In this document: positions 8,635 to 16,344 of the stretch, one piece after another
Layout of the letters: every line of letters starts with the position of its first letter
Numbering within the stretch: position 1 is the first letter of the stretch
NCBI RefSeq assembly: GCF_000383855.1
Contig: NZ_KB912877.1
Location: forward strand, 3,119,579 to 3,183,578
DNA length: 64,000 nt
Origin: Methylobacter marinus A45
Lineage (GTDB): Bacteria; Pseudomonadota; Gammaproteobacteria; Methylococcales; Methylomonadaceae
Direction of reading: 5' to 3'
Translations under genes and position numbers: made by a program
The notes under the pieces: model-generated
The model's database searches: none
The model's input: the letters and a program-made list of their open reading frames with translations, nothing else
Told to the model about the DNA's origin: nothing

Positions 8635-8702
8635 ATTCTTTTTCTCTGTTTGGCCGTTCAGTCTTTTTTTTACGATCGATTTGATGAGCCAGAGCGCTTC
8701 AT

Positions 8703-9452
8703 TCAATCATTTTGCAGAAGTTCCGGAAATGGTACGAAGGATTCACTGTGGTGCTGACCGCAGGCAACAAATCTGTACTTTTGCTGGTTGATGGTTTTCT
8801 CGAGTGGTTCCAGGCCGGTTCTGCGTTTGCATTGTGTGCCTTTCGAAGTTGTCGATTGACATTGCGAGGCATTTTCAGCCAGATTGATTATTTTGCCTGA
8901 TGTTTTGGCGGCAGGCGGGGATTGTTTTTCAGCCGCCTGTTTAGGTGGGGCTTTCTTCACTTCGGCAACCGGTTTCCTCGCTGTTTTCTCGGCGGCCGGC
9001 TGGACCGCTTCCGGCTGAGGACTGTCGGATGCCGTTATTTGTTGTTTGGCCAGGTATTTCTCTACGCGCGTCATGCTCACGGTATCGACCTGTTGTGCTG
9101 TTTCTGTGTTGCCAGGGGGGGCGGCAACTTCCTCTTCCAGCTTGGCCAGGTATCTCTCAACACTTGTCATTTGGGCCTGTGCCGCTGCCTCCGCTTCGAC
9201 TTGTTCCTGTTCTTCCTGTTGTATCTTCGCCAGGTATTTGGCGACTCCGGTCAGTTTTGCGGTTTCCGAAACATCGGCCTGTTCTTCCGGATAGTTATTC
9301 GCCAGGTACCTTGCAACACCTGTCATTTTCGCTTGCTCTTGCTCAGCCTTCGATGGCTCATCTCTGTATGCGGATGGGCTGTAATGACCTTGGGCATCTG
9401 GCAATTTCAGCCCCACCAGGTCGAATAATTGATTTATAAAACTCTTTGCCAT
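8703..9452 (-). CDS. Repeat protein with four TxVxxYLA motifs and a C-terminal Cys/His cluster
   Basis: 249 residues. I chose ATG 9452 because GAGGAG lies seven bases before it; the upstream ATG at 9470 has no such site. After a short N-terminal segment (SFINQLFDLVGLKL) come four copies of a nine-residue motif: MTGVARYLA, LTGVAKYLA, MTSVERYLA and MTRVEKYLA. They are spaced about 25-40 residues apart by Glu/Gln/Ala-rich linkers. A Pro/Ala/Lys-rich, probably disordered stretch follows. The last 60 residues hold a compact element with three Cys and two His (SQCQSTTSKGTQCKRRTG, FVACGQHH) that could bind a metal. The motif repeats look like short linear binding sites that recruit a partner several times. 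No catalytic domain is visible and I do not recognise the family. Confidence 0.8.
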   Translation of the reverse strand: MAKSFINQLFDLVGLKLPDAQGHYSPSAYRDEPSKAEQEQAKMTGVARYLANNYPEEQADVSETAKLTGVAKYLAKIQQEEQEQVEAEAAAQAQMTSVERYLAKLEEEVAAPPGNTETAQQVDTVSMTRVEKYLAKQQITASDSPQPEAVQPAAEKTARKPVAEVKKAPPKQAAEKQSPPAAKTSGKIINLAENASQCQSTTSKGTQCKRRTGLEPLEKTINQQKYRFVACGQHHSESFVPFPELLQND

Positions 9453-9640
9453 GTAAAAGCTCCTCGCCATTTCTTATTTATTGTATTGATTATCACATAA
9501 ACATATTTCAAATCCTTGTATTTGGATGAGAAATAAGTGCCGTGGGGCTAAGCATAGCTTAATCGGGACATCAAGGTAAACGTTATTGATTTACGTTTGA
9601 GGAGACAACGCCTGAGAATGTACGCGAAATTACTCGAATA

Positions 9641-9716
9641 TGGCAGGCTGAATGGGCTAACCCGACATTCGGGAACTGCAAATGCCGGGGGGGCGCAAGT
9701 TCCAATCCAGCCTATG
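9641..9716. repeat. REP-like palindromic repeat, family A
   Basis: GGCAGGCTGAATGGGCTAAC, CCGACATTCGGGAACTGCAA, ATGCCGGGGGGGCGCAAG and CCAATCCAGCC. It overlaps the stop region of the cupin gene. Confidence 0.7.
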
Positions 9717-10149
9717 CGCGATTGTTCATTTCGTATAAGTCGACAAAATCCTGCATGCCCAAGGCGCCAATGATGTTTTCTTCTTCATCAAGGATTTCAT
9801 ACATCACCCCCTCGGTGCCCCGGATGCTGAACAGAACAACCGCGCCTTCATTGCCGCCGCATTCCCTGTGAGGCATTGGTTCGGGCGGGCTGACAGTATA
9901 ACTGCCGACGGCGCGGGCGGCTTTTAATTCGCCATTGGCATGATAGAGCCGGTGTTCGCCGTGAATAACAAAAGTGTGGTTTAACGCGCAGTGCCGATGC
10001 AGGACAATCGGGTTGTGAGGTTCAAATCTGAAAATCACGTCTATAATTTTATTAGCTTTATCGATGTTCAGAATCGAGTAACGAAAATTCTCGAATGCGC
10101 CGAGTTGCTGCCAGGCGATGTTTTTATCATTAAAAAGGTAATTGCTCAT
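9712..10149 (-). CDS. Cupin-domain protein (ChrR-type cupin-like)
   Basis: 145 residues. ATG 10149 was chosen because AAGGA lies about eight bases before it; an ATG six codons upstream lacks a site. The sequence is one small beta-barrel: a first cupin motif with the metal ligands in VLHRHCALNHTFVIHGE and a second motif around PHRECGGNEGAVVLFS. This pattern (H-x-H, then E and H) matches the cupin-like domain of ChrR and of small stand-alone cupins. It probably binds Zn, Fe or Mn in the cytoplasm; the substrate is unknown. No sigma factor gene is adjacent. Confidence 0.7.
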   Translation of the reverse strand: MSNYLFNDKNIAWQQLGAFENFRYSILNIDKANKIIDVIFRFEPHNPIVLHRHCALNHTFVIHGEHRLYHANGELKAARAVGSYTVSPPEPMPHRECGGNEGAVVLFSIRGTEGVMYEILDEEENIIGALGMQDFVDLYEMNNRA

Positions 10150-10497
10150 AACGGTTTTCCTTTGCATGAAATGAAATCTTCAGCCTGATCAGCGGTCCCG
10201 GCTGGCCGATGTGCATGGATAAGCTTTGCCGCTGGCGCAGGTCGTGAAGGCGAATTTAAATGCTACAGAACGAGCGCCAGGCTAAAAAGTGAGAATTACC
10301 TTTAGAAAGTAGGCATTTTGCCCGATGTTGAAAATTTGATTTTTGCTTGATTATTATCCTGGTCAACACGAAGCGCCAGGTTTCACAACGCTCTGGCGCT
10401 GCCTATACGGGCTGACATCAGAGTTAAATGTTATTTATTGCTGGGTTAGAGTATGAGTGTAAAATACCTGAACTCCATAATCACTGATTAGACGGCC
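10150..10497. other. Gene-free stretch with one hairpin
   Basis: No coding signal. An inverted repeat AGCGCCAG / CTGGCGCT lies at 10372-10400 with a 13-base loop; there is no T-tract. The divergent genes on both sides must have promoters here, but I cannot assign them. Confidence 0.4.
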
Positions 10498-10920
10498 ATG
10501 AGAACGATACCAGAACCTTTATACTCTGAAGTCTTCGAACTCACTTTCGAGATCAACCTGGCGATTGAAACAGGCAATACAGCGGTCCAGGCTGAAGCAT
10601 TGGAAAGCCTTCGGGAACTGTATAAGAATAGATTGAAAGTCGGAGCGCCTGACCCGTTCTTGACGGAAACCCTGGCGGACTGCACGACGGAGCCAAGCGA
10701 GGCGGCAGAGTTATATCGCCTGGCGATCGAGCAAGCCGCTTCGTTTCCCGGCGAACCGATTCATACCAAACAGATCGGACTGGCAAGAGCCCTGGTCGAA
10801 CTGGGTGAAAGCGAAAGCGCGCAAAGACTGCTTGCCGAAGCCAGAGCCAATGCCTCGGAAAATCGTGATAAAAATGCCTTGCAAGAGATCGAGTGGCTTC
10901 TTAAACGCGTAACTGCTTAG
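10498..10920 (+). CDS. Helical-repeat (TPR-like) hypothetical protein
   Basis: 140 residues, all predicted helix, soluble and acidic. Segments such as EAAELYRLAIEQAASFPGEP and GLARALVELGESESAQRLLAEA follow the TPR consensus (A8, A20, pairs of antiparallel helices), giving about three repeats. The protein is probably cytoplasmic and mediates protein contacts. No operon partner is present. Confidence 0.65.
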   Translation: MRTIPEPLYSEVFELTFEINLAIETGNTAVQAEALESLRELYKNRLKVGAPDPFLTETLADCTTEPSEAAELYRLAIEQAASFPGEPIHTKQIGLARALVELGESESAQRLLAEARANASENRDKNALQEIEWLLKRVTA

Positions 10921-11074
10921 CAAATTATTTGATGGTTATTTGGGCGTATCGCCGCGATGCGGATTTGCACCTTACGGCTTAATTGCTTCAGCAGCTTAGG
11001 ATTTGGCCGTAAATAATTTCCCGGTTTGCGGAGGGCTGTAGGGCGACTCTACAATCAGTTTTAAATCCAAGCGA

Positions 11075-11148
11075 CACCTGTGGGAGCGATGCCCTCATCG
11101 CAACTTGCGGCGTCTTTAGTCGCGATGAGGGCATCGCTCCCACGGGGG
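11075..11148. repeat. Inverted repeat, family E
   Basis: TGTGGGAGCGATGCCCTCAT and its complement ATGAGGGCATCGCTCCCAC flank a short centre, forming a stem of about 22 bp. A related half-copy is at 41412-41470. Confidence 0.75.
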
Positions 11149-11232
11149 CTCATAAAAAACGACATCGGGATGTTATTTCTAGCCGAATCCTTATTAGCTT
11201 ACATAACCGTTGATCAGGTCATAAGAAAAACC

Positions 11233-11745
11233 ATGCCGTTCACACCGTTTCACATGGGGCCAGGCGCTGCGATAAAGGCGGTGACTGGCAAGTATTTCAG
11301 CCTGATGGTATTCGGTTTCGCCCAGGTAGCCATGGATGTCGAGCCGCTGGTGCGGATTCTGCGGGGAGATAGCGTCTTGCATGGATTTTCGCACACCTAT
11401 GTCGGCGCGTTACTCATCGGTATCATTTCGCTGTTCATAGGCAAGGCTGTTTCGGAACGGTTATTGCGCGCATGGAACGTGATGGTCCGGTTCAGATATA
11501 CCCGCTGGCTTGTAGTATCTCCGGGAATAACCTGGCCTGCGGCTGCGTCCGGCGCATTCATCGGTACTTTTTCCCATGTCTTTCTGGACAGTATCATGCA
11601 TTCGGATATGCAGCCGTTTTCTCCTTTCAGCGCATCGAACGGCCTTCTCCACATCATGCCGGTGGGCTGGTTATACCTGCTATGTGTTTTCCTTGGCGTA
11701 TCTGGCCTCATGATAATGTTGGCTGCCGGCATGAGGAACAAATAG
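11233..11745 (+). CDS. DUF4184-like polytopic membrane protein
   Basis: 170 residues from ATG 11233. The open frame continues upstream through the inverted repeat at 11075-11148, which is clearly not protein-coding, so I use this internal start. The opening PFTPFHMGPGAAIKA is characteristic of a conserved family of small inner-membrane proteins related to DUF4184 and to membrane-bound metal-dependent hydrolases (YdjM-like). Conserved His and Asp residues lie near helix ends: HGFSHTYVG, FSHVFLDSIMHSDMQPFSPF. About four transmembrane helices are visible. The function is unknown; a membrane hydrolase is possible from the His/Asp pattern. Confidence 0.7.
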   Translation: MPFTPFHMGPGAAIKAVTGKYFSLMVFGFAQVAMDVEPLVRILRGDSVLHGFSHTYVGALLIGIISLFIGKAVSERLLRAWNVMVRFRYTRWLVVSPGITWPAAASGAFIGTFSHVFLDSIMHSDMQPFSPFSASNGLLHIMPVGWLYLLCVFLGVSGLMIMLAAGMRNK

Positions 11746-11870
11746 GTTATTGAATAAAGGATTGCCAAATGCAGGCAATCGACCACAAAAGCGAGGTTCA
11801 TTCGCCGCTCTGGCGGTCAATGGTGCGATGCTTGAACTTGCAAGGCGTTCTTCGTGAGCAATACGGCGCA

Positions 11871-12635
11871 TCAATTGCGGACTATTGGATTTTTTGCGCC
11901 AAAAACCGCCTTTCCAGCCTTGGCTGAGATATGCTGGTACTTGGCGTAAGCAAGGCCGGCGGAGCTGCGCAGCTCCGCCTCACTTGCCTTGTTGGCAAAG
12001 CCGCGCGCAATTGCTTCCAATACATAGGCTTCCGGCGCCATGAAGCTAAAAGTGGTGACCACCGGCTGTGAGCCGGCGGCAAGCAAATGCCCTTTGAAAA
12101 ACTCATTGCTCATGCAGGACAGGACGGCCGCTTGTTTACCGTGTTCGGCATGCCTTGGAAAGTGTTCTATGATTGGTTCGTTTTGTGCGTCCATCAAGCC
12201 ATCATGACCGATGAACACCACCATTTCACGCTTTGCCTCATTGGGCGGATTGGCGGCTTGTTGCATAAAGTCGAGCATCGCCTGGTCAATCCGTTTGCCG
12301 CGATAGGCATCGGCGGTAATGGTGAGTTTGTCCTTCCAGGAAAACCGGCAGCGTTCCAGAATAGTGTCGCTGATATCCTCTTCGCACGCTAACTTACGCC
12401 AACCTGCCGACTTACTCAAAAAGGTTTTCACGCCATAAGCGGCGCCCCAATAGAGGTTGTTTCGCGGATCGTCGCCATTGCCGATTTTTGCGGGAACAGG
12501 CACGATGCCTTGAGAAGCATTGTCGACCAGGGCCACAATGACATGAATGTGGGCGTCTGGCACGGCGTTGGCATAGGACGGCAATACCGAGGAAAACAGC
12601 AGGCTGAATAAAGCGATCGAACGTGAAGTAATCAT
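11871..12635 (-). CDS. Exported protein with caspase/gingipain-like His and Cys positions
   Basis: 254 residues from ATG 12635, which gives a normal signal peptide (hydrophobic core then SYANA-VPD); an ATG eight codons earlier also exists. The mature protein begins with strands (IHVIVALVDNASQGIVPVP) and has a conserved-looking block GNGDDPRNNLYWGAAYGVKT. Later come MVVFIGHDG and, about 45 residues on, QAAVLSCMS. A His after a hydrophobic strand followed by Gly, and a Cys after a second strand, is the catalytic layout of clan CD peptidases (caspases, gingipains). Whether it is a peptidase is inference. It is divergent from another exported protein with the same layout. Confidence 0.7.
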   Translation of the reverse strand: MITSRSIALFSLLFSSVLPSYANAVPDAHIHVIVALVDNASQGIVPVPAKIGNGDDPRNNLYWGAAYGVKTFLSKSAGWRKLACEEDISDTILERCRFSWKDKLTITADAYRGKRIDQAMLDFMQQAANPPNEAKREMVVFIGHDGLMDAQNEPIIEHFPRHAEHGKQAAVLSCMSNEFFKGHLLAAGSQPVVTTFSFMAPEAYVLEAIARGFANKASEAELRSSAGLAYAKYQHISAKAGKAVFGAKNPIVRN

Positions 12636-13018
12636 GTATGGAAACTCACTGAATGGCATCCAAATTCATTTGGATATATTTTTGTCTCAGGCACAGGGGA
12701 TGAATCAACGCTGCGCGGCAGGGTGCGAGACAGAGAAAATAGTCATTTTTTAACATTAGAGGAACAACATATTGCTTTTAAGGTGTCCATAAGTTGTGAA
12801 ACGACAGCGAGCATTTGCCGGTGCAGCCTCAAACCCGACTGGCAATAATATACATGACCTTGTTCTCATCGATAATTTATTTTTTAATCGGGTCAAAGTG
12901 TGGAAATTGGCGTCGGATGAGGGGAACGGCACGCAGTGCGTTTCCGGCCACGGCAGATAAGAGATGGGTTTAATTTTTCGGCGCGACTCGGATGCGGAAT
13001 CTTTTCAGGAATAAAATT
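12636..13018. other. Divergent promoter region between two exported-protein genes
   Basis: About 380 bases without a gene. It should hold the promoters of the divergent genes at 12635 and 13019; no clear operator or repeat is seen. Confidence 0.4.
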
Positions 13019-14101
13019 ATGCGGACCCGATTACTGGCTTCATTGTTAATATGGATTTGTGCTGTCAATGCTTATAGTGATGAAGACCATTTAGCGTCAT
13101 GCCGATCCTTTTATAACGGATCGAAAAGCTTGAACGTGCGCCAGCCGCCGAGGCGAGTGCTGCTTGTGCCTTTGCTGAGCAGGGACCCGCGCGCGAATGA
13201 GAATCCAAGATGGTCCGAGCAGTCCGCCCGGATTGTGAAAGCCTTTTATCGCAACCGGTTTAACGCGGCCGTTACGCAACTGCATGATATCTGGAGTTGG
13301 AGCGATTATTACCGGCAGGCCGAGCAAATGGCACGGCAGTCGCCTCCTTTCGACCGGGTGGTCTTTATCGGTCACGGCGGTTTTGACGGCCCGGTGCTCA
13401 AAAGCGCCATGTACTGGCAAGACTTTAAGATAGCGGGGGACGAAGGCCGTTTCATTAAGTTTTCCGAGGCGCAGCCGGGACTTAAGAAGGTGGTGTCCGT
13501 TACTTACAATACCGAAAAAAACCGCGAATTCAGCGACTTCATGGTGTCACGCTGGCCGGAGTTCGCACCGATGAAATCGAACGATATTCAGCGTCTGTTA
13601 AAAGGATTGGAAAAACAGATACAGCCGCTGGACCGGTCCTGCTATGCGCTCTACTGCTCGCCCGATCAATTGGCAGCGGTGGCGGAGAATCAGCGCGAAG
13701 CCCGGCTCAATCTCTGCGAACTCATTTGCCGGGAACCCCTGTTCGAGCTGAAGGCGTCTACCGAAGTATCGCAGGAAAGATTCTTTCATTTCATAAAATC
13801 CTTGAGTTCGCTGGCTGCGACAGACGGCCTGATTTTTTTTGGCACCTGCAATCCGGGCAGTGCGGCCCCGGACAAAGAACCTGATCCCTATGAAACCGAG
13901 TTTTTGATCAACTCAGATCTGGCCAATGGACCGCACATGAGCTATGTGCATCTGGTCAGCGCCGCCACTGGCCGCGCCACCGCCGGCCCGATAGGGCAGA
14001 GTAGCGCCGAGGATATTGTAAATCGGCTCATCATGCTTGAGACTCATCGTCCACAATACTATTTATGCATCGTCGACCCCGCGACGAAAATGTCGAATTA
14101 A
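13019..14101 (+). CDS. Exported protein with His-Gly...Cys layout, related in design to its divergent neighbour
   Basis: 360 residues. ATG 13019 is preceded by AGGA at about nine bases and opens a clean signal peptide (TRLLASLLIWICAVNAYS); an ATG nine codons upstream is less likely. The mature protein has RRVLLVPLLSRDPRANENPR, then FDRVVFIGHGGFDG at about 110-123, and late in the protein DGLIFFGTCNPGS at about 275-287. The strand-His-Gly and strand-Cys pattern again fits clan CD peptidases. Several further cysteines (SCYALYCS, LNLCELICRE) suggest disulphides in the periplasm. The substrate is unknown. The central region between His and Cys is unusually long (about 160 residues), so a non-peptidase fold cannot be excluded. 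Confidence 0.7.
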   Translation: MRTRLLASLLIWICAVNAYSDEDHLASCRSFYNGSKSLNVRQPPRRVLLVPLLSRDPRANENPRWSEQSARIVKAFYRNRFNAAVTQLHDIWSWSDYYRQAEQMARQSPPFDRVVFIGHGGFDGPVLKSAMYWQDFKIAGDEGRFIKFSEAQPGLKKVVSVTYNTEKNREFSDFMVSRWPEFAPMKSNDIQRLLKGLEKQIQPLDRSCYALYCSPDQLAAVAENQREARLNLCELICREPLFELKASTEVSQERFFHFIKSLSSLAATDGLIFFGTCNPGSAAPDKEPDPYETEFLINSDLANGPHMSYVHLVSAATGRATAGPIGQSSAEDIVNRLIMLETHRPQYYLCIVDPATKMSN

Positions 14102-14120
14102 ATCCCCGTTCCTAAGCCCG

Positions 14121-14148
14121 CCAAACCGGCAAGGCCGCGCCGGTTTGG
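14121..14148. terminator. Hairpin between convergent genes
   Basis: Ten-base-pair stem CCAAACCGGC / GCCGGTTTGG with an eight-base loop between the ends of two convergent genes. No T-tract; probably a shared terminator. Confidence 0.6.
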
Positions 14149-14172
14149 TGCTGCTTTGCCGGTGACCACGGC

Positions 14173-15492
14173 TCAATCCCAGCCTTTCAACTCGTTGAAA
14201 TAGTAACGGGATTTGGCCATGATCTGTTTCTCCCTGTTTTCAATATAGGATGCCAGCAGGATCACCAGCAGGCCCAGAGCGATCGAGCTGATCCACGGCG
14301 CTGTCGCGTACAGGTCGACCGCGTACTGCGCATAGAACAGCATGCCGCCGCCCACGCAGAGATTGCCGCTGACAAACGGCACTTTTTCGCGATGCCTGAT
14401 GCCCGCGACGGTCAGAAAGATGCCGGCGGCGACGGCGGCAACAGACGCCAGCGCCTGGTGATCCAGCAGGGCGCCGTAAGCCAGAAGAACCGCCATGACG
14501 GAGCTGGCGAAGCGGTACAGCCGGGCATGAAACTCGACCCGGCCGGACAAGACGAACAGAATCGCCGCCACAGGCAGCAGGGCGCTGAGCCGGTTGCCGG
14601 AAAGCGCCCCGAACCGGTCAAGCACGATCAGCCAGATGGCGATGGCGGCAACAGTTCCCAGCCACTGGCAGACATAAACGATATAAGCTGATTGCGTGTA
14701 GCGCCTGATGTCATAAATACAGAATACCAGGACAATGGCCGAGATCGCGATCGCCAGCAGGTAAGAGTCGGGATGCAGCAGGCTGCGGCCGATGATGATC
14801 CATAACGGCAGGCTGACCAGCGCTCTGGCCGCCAGTCCTTCCGGCAGGCGCATGCGGCTGTCGCGGTGCAGGCGCTGTTCAGTTCGCCGCAGGAACACGA
14901 ACAGGCCGGCAATCATGAGCGCCGTCAGGCCGGCATCGCGGATCGGCAGCATCAGCAGGAGATTGCCAGCCACCGATGCCCAGAGCAACGTCTTAAGCTG
15001 TCTGCGCGCCAGAATGGCGTAGCCGGCGTAACTCACCAGCACCAGCAACCCGGCGGTAATGATGGAGTCCAGCGCGATCACCGCCGGACTGACGTCGGTG
15101 AACTGCAGCCAGCGGTATTGCGGCTGTAGCGCCGCCTGGCCGTGCCAATAGGCGTAAATCATGGCGCTGACCTGGGAAACCTGAACCGGCAGGAACGCCG
15201 TGCCCAGCCCGAAAAATATCCGGGCGCCCTTGGTTTCCTTGAACAGCCTGGCGCAAACCAGGCCGCCCGCGCACAGCAGCAAGGTCAGTCCCAGACCGAT
15301 CCAATAGCGGTAGGCCGGCAGTAGGTCCTCATGGCTCTGCAGCATGAAACTGATGGCCGACAGCACAATCAGGATGGCGCCGGTCCAGCGCAGGTAGGCG
15401 GTGATTTTCGCCGTCAGGCTGGCGGCGGCCGGTTTTTCGTCCGGTTGCGCGGACGTCTGGAGATCGAATTCGCTGTAGTCATGGGTAGGCAT
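14173..15492 (-). CDS. Polytopic inner-membrane protein, second gene of the PspA-like operon
   Basis: 439 residues with about 13-14 hydrophobic segments from residue 30 to 430, preceded by a short acidic cytoplasmic tail. There are no transporter signature motifs. Short loops and many Leu/Ala helices recall DUF2157-like membrane proteins, but I do not claim the family. It starts 13 bases after the stop of the PspA-like gene on the same strand, so the two are one operon behind the sigma-54 promoter at 16206-16221. That context suggests a role in membrane stress or membrane shape together with the PspA-like protein. Confidence 0.75.
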   Translation of the reverse strand: MPTHDYSEFDLQTSAQPDEKPAAASLTAKITAYLRWTGAILIVLSAISFMLQSHEDLLPAYRYWIGLGLTLLLCAGGLVCARLFKETKGARIFFGLGTAFLPVQVSQVSAMIYAYWHGQAALQPQYRWLQFTDVSPAVIALDSIITAGLLVLVSYAGYAILARRQLKTLLWASVAGNLLLMLPIRDAGLTALMIAGLFVFLRRTEQRLHRDSRMRLPEGLAARALVSLPLWIIIGRSLLHPDSYLLAIAISAIVLVFCIYDIRRYTQSAYIVYVCQWLGTVAAIAIWLIVLDRFGALSGNRLSALLPVAAILFVLSGRVEFHARLYRFASSVMAVLLAYGALLDHQALASVAAVAAGIFLTVAGIRHREKVPFVSGNLCVGGGMLFYAQYAVDLYATAPWISSIALGLLVILLASYIENREKQIMAKSRYYFNELKGWD

Positions 15493-15505
15493 GGTCGTCT
15501 CCCGG

Positions 15506-16165
15506 CTATGGTTTGTCTGCGGACCGGTCTTGTCCGGTCAGTTCATCCAGTATCATTTTCAGGGCCAGTTCGTCCTCCTCCTGCTCGAAGGCGCTGGCAA
15601 AGCGGTCGGTTTCGATCCGGTCCGGCGCATCGAACTCGGCGCTGACGACGGAATCTTCCCAGCGCTCGAAGATGCTCCGCGCCTCCTGCAGCGGCGTGCC
15701 CCGTCTGTTCAGCAATGTTTCCTGGACGCTGGTCCGGTTCTGCCGGGCGGAGAGGATTTCCTTTTTGTTTTTCAGTATCTGCAACTGTTCCTGAATCGCA
15801 TTCAGGTCATCGCGGATTTTCGTTTCTTGCGCCGAACTGTCCTGATATTGCTGTTCCAACGCGGCGATCTGCCGTTGCGTATCACGCAGTCGCTTGACGC
15901 ATTGCAAGGCTTTTTGCTCATCGTCCTGCCTGACCTTAATGGCGCGTTCCGACCACAGCCGGGCCTGTTCCTGCTGTACCAGAAGCTGTTTTTGATAGTG
16001 TTCCGTCATTTTGCCGACCCGATGCAGATGCAGCCGGGTTTTGCTGGCCAGCGCCCGCAAATCCTCAATCGCGGCACCGGCCACGGCTTCATGGTTTTCG
16101 AATTCATCGGCGACATGGTCGATCTGGCTTTTAATGCAGACAAACAGGCGTTTAAAACTGTTCAT
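15506..16165 (-). CDS. PspA/IM30-like coiled-coil protein
   Basis: 219 residues from ATG 16165 (AGAGGA eight bases before it; the ATG three codons earlier sits directly on that site). The N-terminus FKRLFVCIKSQIDHVADEFE resembles the first amphipathic helix of PspA/Vipp1. Residues 45-165 form a long coiled coil (QLLVQQEQARLWSERAIKVR, QIAALEQQYQ, LNAIQEQLQILKNKKEIL). The ending around RWEDSVVSAEF matches the PspA pattern in which helix 4 is followed by an acidic tail. PspA-family proteins bind and remodel the inner membrane on the cytoplasmic side. A sigma-54 promoter and a divergent sigma-54 activator reproduce the pspA-pspF arrangement, though the activator differs from PspF in having a large N-terminal domain. 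Confidence 0.75.
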   Translation of the reverse strand: MNSFKRLFVCIKSQIDHVADEFENHEAVAGAAIEDLRALASKTRLHLHRVGKMTEHYQKQLLVQQEQARLWSERAIKVRQDDEQKALQCVKRLRDTQRQIAALEQQYQDSSAQETKIRDDLNAIQEQLQILKNKKEILSARQNRTSVQETLLNRRGTPLQEARSIFERWEDSVVSAEFDAPDRIETDRFASAFEQEEDELALKMILDELTGQDRSADKP

Positions 16166-16205
16166 GGTGATCATCCTCTGTTAAGTGTAGATTCAGTATC
16201 ACTAT

Positions 16206-16221
16206 GGCAAAAGCCGGGCCA
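16206..16221 (-). promoter_or_regulatory. Sigma-54 (-24/-12) promoter of the PspA-like operon
   Basis: Read on the minus strand, TGGCCCGGCTTTTGCC matches the consensus TGGCACGN4TTGCW with exact GG-GC spacing. The predicted start, about 12 bases downstream near 16195, leaves a 30-base leader before ATG 16165. Confidence 0.8.
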
Positions 16222-16344
16222 GTTATTGTTTTTCCGTGAAATCAAAAAGATAGCTGGATTCGTTGCTTACCATTAGCTAGAAATGTACATTCATTGCATG
16301 CAAACTGTACTAAAATTGCTCAAAAAATCAGCAGGCGGAAACTC

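Noticed and set aside
11080-11232. N-terminal extension of the DUF4184-like protein
   Set aside because: The extension is the translation of a 22-bp inverted repeat that recurs elsewhere; the family starts at MPFTPFHMGPG.
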